Below are positions 1-12,600 of a stretch of DNA of 64,000 nt, piece by piece; position 1 is the first letter of the stretch; each line of letters starts with the position of its first letter. The notes beneath the pieces were generated by a model. The model did no database searches and was not told where the DNA came from. It saw only the letters and a list, made by a program, of their open reading frames with translations. The position numbers were made by a program, and so were the translations under genes. Source of the DNA: Saxidomus purpurata (lineage: Eukaryota > Mollusca > Bivalvia > Venerida > Veneridae); the NCBI GenBank assembly GCA_022818135.1, contig JAFMSR010000018.1:5049542-5113541 (forward strand), in the 5' to 3' direction.

Positions 1-2190
1 AGTCAATCCAAGAAAAAAGTAGTGAACACCTACTCTCTTACATCCTATACGTCACTTATAGAGCCATAGATCAAGAGACTTTAACTTTGACAGAAGTATG
101 CCCCTTTTTGTACACAGATTTTGTCACGAACTGACAAAGTGTAATAGGGCAACTTAAGTGTTCTACTGAACGCCTATCTAGTTATTAGTCGTGTCCATTT
201 TGGTCTGACCACCCAGGGACGGAACCCGTCCTTGTTCAAGGTATACACAGTACGACCTGCGAGACATATAAAGATCATGAAGTAGGGTATTTATCACCTT
301 CAGTTATTTTGGCGGGAATCCGATCACCAGATACACTTAGCGATGGATTTTTATCGCGAACACTTTACACAAAGTAGTGTCGGACTGTCTCTTCGCTTTC
401 GTGATGATAAAATGAATTAAAACACGATAGGACAGTTTATCGTTTCATGACAGAAAAAAGTTTCGATATAGCCATATCCCTCACGTATCCAGTTAAACAT
501 CGCAGAGAGTTACGGCATTGTTTAACCGGAGTAGCTGAAATACGCAAATAGCTATTTTCCCGAAAATAGAATTATATATATATATATATTTATTTTTTTC
601 GTTTTAAATTATGTTAAATTTATAAAAATGTCAGGTCATTATGTAAATAATTGAATTTGTAGATTATTGGCCGAAATGACTAGATTATTTTTTTTCTCTT
701 TAAAGCCAGTTTGCACATACGATCGCCTTTTAGTACTTAAGGTCTTTGATTTTTATTCGTATATTTTTAAAGTCTTTATCTACATTTGGCATGTTTTCGT
801 TTGTTTGTGCAGTTTCATTTCTACTGGAAACAACCTTTACTGGCAATGTGCATAGTACACAGTGTAAATTTTGAGTGCAATTTGTAGTCATGCATCTGAA
901 TTGCATTGTACTCTATTTGCATTGTATAATATTTCATTTCTATTGTAGGACCAGTTGGAGATTATAATCTACGTTGTAATTTGTATTACCGGTTCATGCA
1001 TGACAATTTATCCTTGTAACATTTGTATTTATTCAGTGTGTGGTGTACAATTTATATTGTGTATTTTCATTCTAGTTTTATTTGTTGACCATCTAACAAA
1101 GTATTTTTGAAAGTAAAATATTTTGTCTAGGTTGAATATAAGCTGATATTTGTGATAGTGGCCTTGAATTGATTTACTATATAATATATACTCGGGGAAA
1201 GAAAAAGAAATGCAAATACTTACATTTTCAATTTTTTTAAACTGCTGTATAGTTTATATCTCGAATGAAAGAATGATTTCTTACCTTTACATATCGGGAC
1301 CGAATTCATTTCAGTACATCATTTACATTTACATTAAATGGCATTTGCTGATTAAGTGCATACCTACAAATGTTGCAAAAATGGCGGCACAACAGCTAAA
1401 AAACACTATTCCGGAAAAATCATTTATTATTCCTACAAAAATTTTACCGGTCAATAAAATTCATTCAATGTTTATTTCCATTTCACTATTTAATAGCCAT
1501 TGATTTTGTTTTAAATTGCTACATTTTAATGACTAATGCACACAGTCCAAAACTTGATTTAATTTAATGGGTACAGCCTTCAAAGTTATCACAGCATTCA
1601 ATCATTTTACTGCTTGTAGATGTCCAATGGCCAATCAACGGTCGGCATCGGATAAGCGTTTATACCGACGGTTTCTGTTCATCTTTAATTATTCCATTAC
1701 ATGAATTACCCAGTTAATGATTTAATTCTTAATTGGTAATGCAGGGGGAAAGCGCTGCAAAGTGTTCACGCATGGGATGTTTTCAAGTTTTATAATCACC
1801 AAAAAGTCCTGCAATTTTGCAACATTTTGAAGTCAAGTTAAACGTATTCAAACAAACTTTGCAAGAAAACTAAAGAACATATTTTGCAAGAAATGGTATT
1901 GGTGAATTGGTATTGGAAAGTACTTTTAAAACATCAAAAGCAGTTTAATGGCTTATAAGGAAGCAATCACGGGGAAATCAGTGTTTGCATCTCTTTTTTT
2001 TGTCGTGTATACTTGAATGTGTTATGTGTATATTTTAGAGATTTGTGTTTAGATTTTTGTTGTGAATACCAACTTCTATAATTAAGTTGACTTCAAAAAT
2101 GAATGTTAACATGCATTTTTGTTCAGCAACCTCCATGTTCAAATGGCTTGTCATTGATAATGTTGAACTTGGAGCACTATAATTAAACAT
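1..2190. other. AT-rich intergenic sequence
   Basis: A short (TA)n tract lies at 571-590. No exon, RNA gene or confident repeat was recognised. Confidence 0.6.
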
Positions 2191-2281
2191 TTATTGACTT
2201 TTGATTTTGGTGAACACGAGACTATATTAGCCCGGTAAGGCTGTGGTTGACCAAGGTGTTCACTTCATCAAAAGTCAATAA
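2191..2281. repeat. Small inverted repeat (foldback element)
   Basis: Arms of about 27 nt (2191-2217 and 2256-2281), beginning TTATTGACTTTTGAT and ending GTGAACAC, flank a 38-base loop. Two mismatches and one indel separate the arms. Confidence 0.7.
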
Positions 2282-2999
2282 TTGTAATATGTACCCTAAA
2301 TCAAAACAAGCTTTATGATTAGAAATACTGTTAAAACGCAATTAAATCAGACTGTCCTCAACATTGTAGTTCATTGTCTACACTGTATGTTATTATTTGA
2401 TTTTAATAAGGACTGTAACGCTTCCCCTTTGACCCACCAAGTCTTCATCTAACCTAGTCGTAAAGGAATAAAACGAGGGTGCTTTAATAAGCGGAAAGAC
2501 TATTCTTCTACTAACATCTACAACCCTAGCGTTTAATCATTTGCCTTACAGTTAGTCTAGCTCTGGGTGTGAAAAGTTTGTATCCATACCACATAAGTAC
2601 AGTTGCATCTCTTGTTTGTAACAGATTGACTGATGTTTTATCAAGCACATTAATCAACAAGGAAAACATCTGCACATGTCCTCCTATACTTAAAGGTTGG
2701 AAGACCAAGCTGTAACTAGAAAAGTTTTAGTAAACATGTGTCTTGAACAATACATGTTGTATGTCTCCCCCTGAAGTGATATACATAATTAACATTCACA
2801 GTAGATAATGTTTTGAAAGTTACGTAATACCTTTGTTACACGTCTTTTGCACATTTTCTATGGCAAAGACATGTTTTTGATATTACTTTGGCATAATTCT
2901 AATTGCTGGCGGTCCAACGCATTGTAAAGTTGCAGGAACTTATTTTTTATGCATTTTAATTATGTCTCCCTCTCCCATCAGAGGTGAGACATATTGTTT

Positions 3000-3140
3000 T
3001 TCCGCATCCCGACCATGTGTCTGTATACGTGTGTGTCTGAGTGTCTGTCTATGCGTATGTCCGTGTGCCTATGTGTCTGTCTGTGTGTCTACCTGCGTGT
3101 GTGTCTGTGTGTCTGTCTGTGTGTGTGACTGAGGGCATGT
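3000..3140. repeat. Low-complexity GT/CTGT-rich tract
   Basis: Runs of TGTGTCTGTCTGTGTG. The short open frame across it is compositional. Confidence 0.85.
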
Positions 3141-3239
3141 GTGCCTGCGTGCGTGTTTGCCTTCCCGCTTCTCAGTCTGTCTACTTTACCGTATCCGTGC
3201 TTTATCTTCAAAAACTCCTGATTATTATCAAACTTTAAT

Positions 3240-4720
3240 CGAGGCATCTGTATGAAGTGCAGTTGTCCTTACCGTAATTTTGGTTAATATGTTTAAAGGT
3301 CAATGACACAGCGACCTGAAATGTGAAATCATGCCCGCTCTTCATGTCCAAAACCACTTGCACTTTTCATTAAACTTTCAGGGAAGCATCAGCATGAAGT
3401 CAAGTTGTGCATATTGGACTTTGGGGTCTAAGGTCAAGGTCACCGCGCCCTTAGAATTTATATCTTGTCCACTCTAAATTTCTAAAAGCTGTTCTTGGAT
3501 TTTCATCAATCTTGGTTGTGAGTTTGAGTATGAAGTGTAGTTGTGTATATTATAATTTGGGGTCATATGGTCAATGTCACAGGGACCTGAAATGTGAAAA
3601 AAACATGTCCGCATTTCGTCCTCAAACACCTGCTTGATGTTAATCATACTTGACAGGAAACATCAGTATGAAGTGTAGTTGTGCATATTGCAACTTGGCG
3701 TCAGACAGTCAAAGGTCAGGGTCACAGGGGGGCCTGAATGTGAAAAATGTGTCTGATCTTCATCTCCAAAGCCCCGTGTTTCCAAACTTGATGGGAAACA
3801 TCCGTATGAAGTCTAATTGTGCAGATTGTAACTTTGAGTTATATTCTTAAAGGTCTAGGTCACATGGCCTGAAACTTGAAAATCATGTACGCTGCTTATC
3901 CCCTTAAGCAATTCCTGGAGTATAATCAAACTTTGTTTGAAGCAGTAGTAGGAAGTTTACTTGTGCATATTATAATAAGGGTCTGTAGTTCAATGTTAAA
4001 GGGGCATGTAATTTGAAAAAGAATCATTTGTCCGCTCTTCATTTCGAAAACCTCTCTTTGAATTTTCATCAAACTTTCTGAGCAGCATCATTTTGAAATC
4101 TAGTTGTGCATATTTGAAATTGGGGTAATATGGTTAAAAGGTCATGAACACAGGGGCTTGAAGATAGAATACGAAATGTATCTTGTCCAATCTGCTCTCC
4201 ATCTTTAAAAGCCCTTGTTCGATTTTCATCAAACTTAGTGAGAAATATCAGTATGAAGAATTATTTTGGATCATATTATACTTAAAGGTCAAGGTCACAG
4301 TGGCTTGAAAATTGAAAATCTTGTCCGCTCTTCATCTCCTAACGCTACGTTGGATTTTCATCAGACTTTAAGGGAAGCACAATTATGAAGTCTAGTTGTG
4401 CATATTGTAATTTAGAGTCGTATAGTCAAGGTCAAGGTCACAGGGGCCTTAAATTGAATTCCCTGTCCGCTCTTCATTTCTAAAACCATTTCTTTGATTT
4501 TATCTAACATAGTAGGAAGAATCAGTGTAAAATGTTGTTATGAATGATTATTAGGGGACGTCAAATGAGCAAAGTTCAAACTCAAACGGACTTCTAGACT
4601 GTTCTTGGTCTTCAGAAAACCCTTGCTGGATTTTCATCAAACATGGTCTGAAGCATCAGTAAGAAATGCAATTGTGCAAATATAATTTCGGGTCACTTAA
4701 GGGTTTCTTGTCACAGTGAG
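3240..4720. repeat. Satellite of about 140 bp, about 10-11 degenerate units
   Basis: The landmark 'ATGAAGT..AGTTGTGCATATT' recurs near 3250, 3389, 3527, 3667, 3805, 4090, 4250, 4386 and further, about 140 bases apart. Units also share AAGGTCAAGGTCACAGGG, 'GTCCGCTCTTCAT' and 'GATTTTCATCAAAC'. Scattered relatives lie near 15.4, 29.4 and 49.9 kb. Confidence 0.92.
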
Positions 4721-5379
4721 TTGAATTTATGGGAGAGAGGTTGTTTCTCTACAGTGAGGTTTTTCCTTCTGGAGGGAACGGAGTCAGGGATGACATTTGC
4801 TTTTGTTGTTGTTTTTTGTTTTTTTGTAATTCTTGGTAAAATTCAGTCCTATGTTTTTATTGCGATATCCACTTTGGAAATGATGTGTTTCTTAATTCAT
4901 GGTTAATCCTAAGTGTTTTTCATCTTCTTCTTGTTCTACTTACAAATCACTTGTGCGTGTTTCATACAACATTATTAATTTGGTTGATTCATGACGTCTG
5001 CGTTGCCAGAAAACATCAGACCCTTCAGGAACTTGATTTATTGTTTCAGATGATTGCTCAGCTCTCCATTTTCGTGTATTTTTGTAGCAACTTAGTCTAA
5101 ACAAAAGCGCTAATAGAGTAATTCCATAAAAGTAACTTGATTGTAAGTCTACTGTCAAAGATCAAATGCACCCAACTTCCTGCATAAGTTAAATGTTAAA
5201 TATATACATTGTATGAACATTGATTATTGTAAATAATTAAAATAAATCACAATTTGTTTTCTGTAAAAAGACTTTTTATCATGTAAAACGTTCTTATGTC
5301 TTATGGTAGGATGTAATTTAAAATTATGAGATTTAAAAATACACCATGTCGTGAACTATGACACTCAAAACGTCTTTAG

Positions 5380-5960
5380 AGCTGTTTTATCCCCCGATGC
5401 AAACACAGGATGGGGATATAAGAATGGTCTTCGTCCGTCCGACTGCAACATTTCGTCCCGCTTCATGCCTCCGAAACCCCTTGCAGGATTTTAATAAATG
5501 GTTAAATGCTCATTTCATTAAAACAGCATGCAGAACTCATGTTTTAACCTCGTCTGGTCTGGATCACATTTAAGGGTCATTAAATTTTCATGTCAGCTTT
5601 ATACCTCCTAAACACCTAGAAGGAATATCATGAAACTTGGGTTAAATATTTATCAGATGACGTGAAGTACTGGTGTTCCAATCCTGCCTGCTCAATGTCA
5701 AGGTATTACTTCCGGGCCATTGGAGTGCCGTGTCAGCTTCTAATCACCTAATCTTTGAAGGATTTTATTGAAGCTTTGGTTATATGTTAATCCCATCACG
5801 ATTACTTGCAGAACCCGTGTTCCCACCATGCTATGTCAAAGTCATACTAAGGGGCCATTGTTTTTCTATCAGCTTCATATTTTCTATACATTTTGAAGTA
5901 TTTTCATGAATCTTTGGTCAAGTGTTCTTCCCATCGAGAATATTTGCATAACCTTTGTCA
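5380..5960. repeat. Diverged units of a related tandem repeat
   Basis: About four units share 'AGGATTTTAATAAA', 'GTGTTCCAATCC/CACCATG' and 'GGGCCATTG..GTCAGCTTC'. They resemble the 3240-4720 satellite in style but not in detail. Confidence 0.6.
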
Positions 5961-5963
5961 AAA

Positions 5964-6057
5964 AAACAAAAATAATATCAAACAGGGAATGCCACGTACC
6001 AAAAACGCAGCCTCCCCAAAACGAGCCCCACAGCACCCAGAAGTGCACACCACCAAC

Positions 6058-6100
<43 letters not shown>

Positions 6101-6185
6101 CACACACACACAATCATGTACACACACACACATATACACTACCAACACACACTAGCATACAAAGCAAACACACGAGGACAAACCT
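5964..6185 (-). mobile_element. Truncated second copy of the same retroelement 3' end
   Basis: It has the same AACAAAAATAATATC..., ...GGGAATGCCACGTACC and (AC)n order as at 6720. It continues into 'ACAAAGCAAACACACGAGGA' and then stops. It is a 5'-truncated copy, the usual result of target-primed reverse transcription. Confidence 0.75.
6055..6145. repeat. (AC)n microsatellite, interrupted
   Basis: A shorter and more interrupted AC tract in the second retroelement copy. Confidence 0.95.
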
Positions 6186-6719
6186 CATTTGATCATGGGC
6201 ACACTAAGGAGTGAAAGACCACGATACTACGTCTTCTGTGAAGGATTTTCAAGAAACTTTTTTCAGTTGTTCATCTTGTCGAAAGTGTGCATAACTCGTG
6301 TTCCAACTGAGCTGACATGAGGTCAAGGTCACACTTAATGGTCAAATATCACCCTTTCCACATTCCTTCTTACGGCTGGGTTACAACTATCTTTCAGACC
6401 GCATTGATATAATTATGGGATTCTATTGAATTCTATTGAAAACATGCAATGATATGTTTCTGGAAACTTTTTTCACTTAGAATCTGATTTTGTTGTTTTA
6501 TTTGTTTATGTTCTGTTTTGTTTTTGTTGTTGTTTTTTTTGTCTTTTAATGGGGTAGGGGGTGGGAGGTGGTGCCAAAATCCCCATACTGAAGTTAAAAT
6601 GGTCGTGCTAAAAAAGTATATGCCAAACTCACAAATTCGGAGATCACAAACAGAAAACCCCAACTAAAACATTAAAGTTTTTAAAACAAGAGTTTTTTAT
6701 GGGGGTGACACCATAATAA

Positions 6720-7516
<797 letters not shown>

Positions 7517-8343
7517 TCAGACACAATCAAAGAGGGAAGCATAGCGTCCAACTGTAAACGGGTTGAACACCAAACATGCGGTGTGTTTCAAAACAGTTGG
7601 GTCGTAACCTCTTTTAACAAAACGTTTTATAATTTTAGCAAATACAGTTGGAAAATTGCCATGACCCAAAATCTTACGAAGTTTGTAAACCACATCCCCA
7701 TAAAAATCGGGTTTTGAAATACCTTCTCGCAGAAGAGTCTTTAGATTACTATTGAATTTCAAAACCAAATCAGAATTACGATAGTAAAATTTAGCAAAAT
7801 ATTTACGCAATTTGTAATAACGGTAGCCCTGTTGAAGAAGTTTATTTGTAATATATTGATTACGTTCATTGAAATCCTCAACATAACTACACGCTCTGGC
7901 AAACCGAATTAACTGAGAAATGTATACCCCATAAGATGTAGCATGAGGTACATCCCCATCCAAATGGGGGAAATTTACAATACTAAAATTAAAATCATCC
8001 CTCTTGTCATAAATTTTGGTATGTATAATATTGTTATAAATAGAGAGATGTAAATCTAAAAATGAAGCACCAGTATCCAAATTGTTAGTTTTAATTAACT
8101 GGAGTTCCCGGGGATAAATAGTGTCCACCAATTGACCAAAAAACGGGTTATCCATATTAAGAATATCATCCAGATAGCGTGATGTATTATTAAAAGCAGT
8201 GATAATGTCTGCCTGCGTGTCTGGAGAAAGACTCAACATAAAGTCTCTTTCATAACAATATAAAAACAAATCTGCGACAAGGGGTGCACAATTTGTTCCC
8301 ATGGGAATACCGATTACTTGTCTATTTACTTCTATAAACTTCA
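7517..8343 (-). pseudogene. Reverse transcriptase fragment of a retroelement (5'-truncated)
   Basis: An open frame of about 275 codons holds RT signatures: GIPMGTNCAPL (about residues 12-22), the catalytic RYLDDI (about 56-61), SFLDLHL (about 93-99) and YDKRDDFNFSIVNFP (about 111-125). It ends LFDCV then stop. This RT type is common in bivalves, corals and other invertebrates. It looks related to Penelope-like or allied non-LTR elements, but no endonuclease is visible to settle the class. The N-terminal fingers are missing: the frame begins just before GIPMG, where a TIR element is inserted at 8351. Part of the 3' UTR, including the long (AC)n tract, continues down to about 6720. It is probably non-functional. 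Confidence 0.85.
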
Positions 8344-8350
8344 CTATTTA

Positions 8351-9037
8351 CACGGACCTATATACACATGGATTGGCAACTCTCGTATCTTCTTTACAAG
8401 TTCAACCTTTTTATCGCGGATGGCGAGATTTTATGCGAGATTTTAGCATCGATGGACAATATCCGAGGTTTGCCGAAATCGGAAACTCCCAGCGTCCACC
8501 TGTCCTCCATCTTGAAAAATAATCAAATTTAATCGTGTCTTCTTCAATATTTATGGCTCATTAGTTTTGTTGTTTTCTTTTAGTAACATCAGTCTCATTC
8601 CAACCTATATCTGTTTTTCGTAATGCGTACAGTAACTTTTATCGATTTTGTATGTTGAAAATTTTGTCAGCGTGATGTAGAATGAAGCTTCTCTCCGTCC
8701 TCCATCTTGGAACGTATCGGGGGAAAAACGTAAACAATGAATCAAATTGAATCGTGTCTACTTCAATATGTATGGCTCAATAGTTTGTATTTTTCTTTGT
8801 TTATGCAACTTTTGTCTTATCCCAAGCTAATGTTTTTTCGTAACGCGTAACTGTTATCGATTTTGTTTGTTGAAAAGTTTGTCAAGTCTGGCGGCACCTG
8901 CCGAATATCACAAATCGGAAAATTTCCGGAAATTTCCGAAAAAACCGAGCGCGCGCAAAGCATGATGGGTAACATTTACTCCGATATCGCATTATCGATT
9001 TTCGAAAGTTGCCAATCCATGTGTATATAGGTCCGTG
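8351..9037. mobile_element. Non-autonomous TIR DNA transposon (687 bp)
   Basis: The ends are 31-bp perfect terminal inverted repeats starting CACGGACCTATATACACATG. The flanks are a 7-bp direct repeat CTATTTA (8344-8350 and 9038-9044). Inside, a segment of about 195 bp is duplicated in tandem (starting near 8502 and 8697). No transposase frame is present. It sits exactly where the RT frame is broken. The superfamily is unassigned, since a 7-bp duplication is unusual. Confidence 0.88.
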
Positions 9038-9044
9038 CTATTTA

Positions 9045-9473
9045 TAAATAAATAGATAAACATGAAATAAGTAATTAAATACATAAATAAACAGACGACA
9101 AATTAACCAATTAATTGAATAGTACAGTACAGGCGAGATTGCTTCAACGTCTTCAGTGGAAACCGTTGGAAGATCGTAAGCGGGAGACGTTGTAGGTGGT
9201 CGTGAGAGCAGAAGAAGCCTTCTGGTAATTATAAATGGATTTGGGTACTACATCGGTAGAGTTATTGCTACTATCAAAGATAAAAATAATGATATATTGA
9301 TATGCATCTGTGCAATCACTTTCAAGAATGTAAGTAGGTTTTACTTCATCAGATAAATGTTTAATAAATCTGCATCTATTTTGGTAATTCTTTTTATTAT
9401 GAACTTTTATGTTTTTGAACATAAGCGGTAGTAAAAAAAAACAACAACAACAAAACCTGAAGAAAAAAAAAAC
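9045..9473. other. Region upstream of the MED27 start codon
   Basis: It is AT-rich, with a GC-richer patch (CGTAAGCGGGAGACGTTGTA) at about 9175-9195 and an A/CAA-rich leader right before the ATG. It should contain the MED27 promoter and 5' UTR. No TATA box or CCAAT cluster stands out. An 89-codon open frame on the - strand here was not recognised. Confidence 0.45.
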
Positions 9474-9652
9474 ATGACTGAAAATCAGACCGAAAATATC
9501 ATTCAGACTTTAAAACTTACGCAAAAACTACGTGCTAGCGTAGCACATGTTTTTCAAAACCTTGGAGATGGTTGTTCAGTAGCAAAGGGCAATGAAAAGC
9601 AAATATTGAACACATTTCACGAGTCACTTTTAGTTGTAAACAATGACTTCAG
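9474..9652 (+). CDS. MED27: MED27 coding exon 1
   Basis: The ATG sits in the context AAAC-ATG-A just after an A-rich leader. The exon encodes residues 1-59 plus two bases of codon 60. KLTQKLRASVAHVFQNLGDG resembles the N-terminal helix of MED27 (family pattern 'ALRSSVSRVFDCLKDG'). The donor is AG|GTAAAA, phase 2. The 5' UTR and transcription start cannot be fixed. Confidence 0.93.
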
Positions 9653-12600
9653 GTAAAATCTTTAGTTCGATAGATTACTATTTATTCTCCAATCAGGGGT
9701 TTCTAAAATGACATGGAGATTTAACATGCACGTACAGTTAACTTGAACACACTGACAAGTAAAACAATACTCCTGTGAGTTATGACATGTCAAGCTAGAC
9801 TTATTTTATCAATGTCCCACTTTCAAAGTTTAGAATACCGTCCATTTTTGACTATAAGACGCATTCTTGAGACTCAAAATTGAAGTGCAAATAGGGGGGG
9901 CGCGTCTTATAAGCGGATGCTACAGGAAATTTAACAAACAATCTGGACAAATTCAGTGGTTTTTTTGGGGGCCATTTTGGGCACATTCCCCTCCAAAATG
10001 AATATATATTTTTCCCCATTTTTGACAAAAAAATCACCTCAAAATGGTGAAAAAATCCTTGATTTATTTAATCAAGAGATGGCCAAACTTGGTATAAAAC
10101 ATAAGTTTTCATATTAGGCCAAAAGAAAAAAATAGCTTGTTTCTGCTAACCCGACTGACCCTATTTTTTGCCGCCGACCCTAAGACTTTTTATTGGCAAA
10201 AAAAAACAAACAAATTTTATATTTTTTTTTGAAAATCGACTTATTTTCACTTCTGGGTGCTGTGGGGTTCGTTTGGGGAGGCTGCGTTTTTGGTACGTGG
10301 CATTCCCTGTTTGATATTATTTTTGTTCTAATTAGTCCATTTCGTTTCTTTGTCACCATTTTGCTTTTTAACTCGGAATATTAAGAACGATGGGTTTGAG
10401 GTATTACTACACTAAATCTTTTTCCTTAGTCTTACTGTATAACATTTAAGCAAGGTTCCTATACCAAAATATTCGTTGAGTACTTACACCCCTGTAAACC
10501 TGTAGAACCATTTTAGTTACATCCAAAAATGCCCTTTTTATATGTATAATGTATTACTTTATAGCCAAAAATTAAGCCATTAGGACATCACCCCCTCGTC
10601 TGTAGGATTTTTGTTTACATTCTGTTAAAAAATTCAATATTTTCAGATAGCAATAGGACATCATAATATCAATCTGAAAATTCTTAAAACTATTTTTTTG
10701 TTATGCTCAACCATTGAACTTGAATTTAAATTCCAGAAAATTTTAGTGCTGCCAATCATTTTTGCCAATCCGGAGGTCCTTGGTTAGAATCCAGGGCACT
10801 GGAAATTTCAGCGACGCTTTTCCTGTTTCCCACCCATCTTGAGATGAACTTGTTAGAAACCAAGATGTAGTCTCACGTGTATCGGTGCTTTACACTGGGT
10901 ATGTAAGCAAGATACCGTGAAAAAGGATGGTGGACCATAAGGACATCTAACAAACAAATAACCCACCGATTTAGTGAAGTCATACCTTCAAGTGTGATGC
11001 AAATCCAGATCATAACAGTTTATTTAAGGATTAACAGCAGTTAAATCGGCCCCATTCCCCTCCAAAATTAATATGTATTGTCCCCATTTTTTAGAAAAAA
11101 TTCCTCTTAAAATGTTGAAAAAAAATCTTTGATTTATTTAATCAAGATTTGGCCAAACTTGTTTTAAAAACAAGTTTCAGAAATTAAAATGCTTCAGAAT
11201 CATGATTTGAAACTATTTGATACCTTACATGAAATGGTCTCCTGAAAATAGCCAATTTTTCGTTGGTCACCTATTTTCGCGACCCCGAAGTTTGTTATTA
11301 TTTCAATGAAAATTGTGTTCCAAAGATTAAAAAAGATACATATACAATGTTTTAATTGAAAACAGCAGTATTTAATTACTTATTATTTACGAGTGTTTTA
11401 ACACTATGCTGCTAATTAATGTTCCTGACACCAGTATTTTTATATGAAATTTTGTTATGTGAAATTTTTATGTGTTTTCTTTATATTTGGCAAAAGTATA
11501 AAGTCATTAACATACTTTATAGTTTTGGTTCTTTATTACATTGTTTAACATTATATTTTATACATTTTCTAAAAATTCCCCTTTCTCCTCAGGCTGAAAA
11601 AACCCCACTGAACAGACAATTTATAACATAGGGTCAAGGTTATTTAGAATTCATATATCTAGATGGCTTAATCAAATATCGTTAAAGTAGATTTCCTAAA
11701 TATTTGCATCCAGCTTCAAAAAAAAAAAAAAAAAAAAAAAGTTTACCTACCTACCTACCCTATTTTTTTCTGGGCCATTAGCAGAAACAAGTTTTTTTTT
11801 TCTTTTGCCTTAATGAAAACGCATCAGAATCATTTATTGCAACTTTTGGATAACTTTCATGAGAAATAGTCACCCGAAAATGGCGGATTTTTCGTTTGTC
11901 ACCTATTTTCGCGACCCCAATTTTTGTTATTTTTTCAAGGAAAACAGTGCTCCAAAGATTAAACATGATACTAAAACAATGTTTTCAATTGAAAATAGCA
12001 GTATTACCAATTATTCACGTGTGTTTTAACACCAGTGCTGCTAAGTTATGTTCCTGACACCATATTTCATATAAATTTTGTTATGTTAAATTTTCATGTC
12101 TTATCTTTATATTTGGCAAAAGAATAATGTCATTAACATACTTGATAGTTTTGGTTCTTTTTTTAGGTTTTTAAACAGTATATTTTATACATTTCTAAAA
12201 TTCCCCTTTTCAGGCAAAATTACTAAAAATTCCCCTCCTGACGGGCCCGCCACCTTTCCCCTCAGACTGAAAAAAAACACTGAAATTTGATATTAAAACT
12301 TCAAATCTCACTTTTCAACAAGTACCGGTACTTCGTTTTCGGTAGCCATTTGCAAAACAGTGCTTAAGCGCAGTTGATAATGTTGATTTTTTTCTAAGTT
12401 ATTTTTTATCTAATTAATCGATTTTTAATTTCATTTTTCTCCTTCCAAACTACAAATATATCGGTCCAAGTTTATTGAGTCTGCAAACCAAAAATAATTA
12501 ATCGGCAATTTTGAAAAAAAAATGCCCAGCGTTAATTCTTAAAATCACTTCAATTGTTATTGACTGCAAATCGTTAAGCAAACATGATAAATTAAACATC

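Larger units (their letters stand above)
10117..11809. mobile_element. PIF/Harbinger-like TIR element (non-autonomous)
   Basis: The ends are inverted repeats of about 35 bp: GGCCAAAAGAAAAAAATAGC, then TTGTTTCTGCTAA, against GGCAAAAG..CTTGTTTCTGCTAA. Both are flanked by TTA (10114-10116 and 11810-11812). A 3-bp TTA duplication fits the PIF/Harbinger superfamily. It interrupts a repeat whose uninterrupted version lies inside it at about 11040-11640. No transposase is seen. Confidence 0.7.

Noticed and set aside
9153..9422. 89-codon frame on the - strand just upstream of MED27
   Set aside because: Low-complexity composition and no recognised similarity. It overlaps the expected MED27 promoter.
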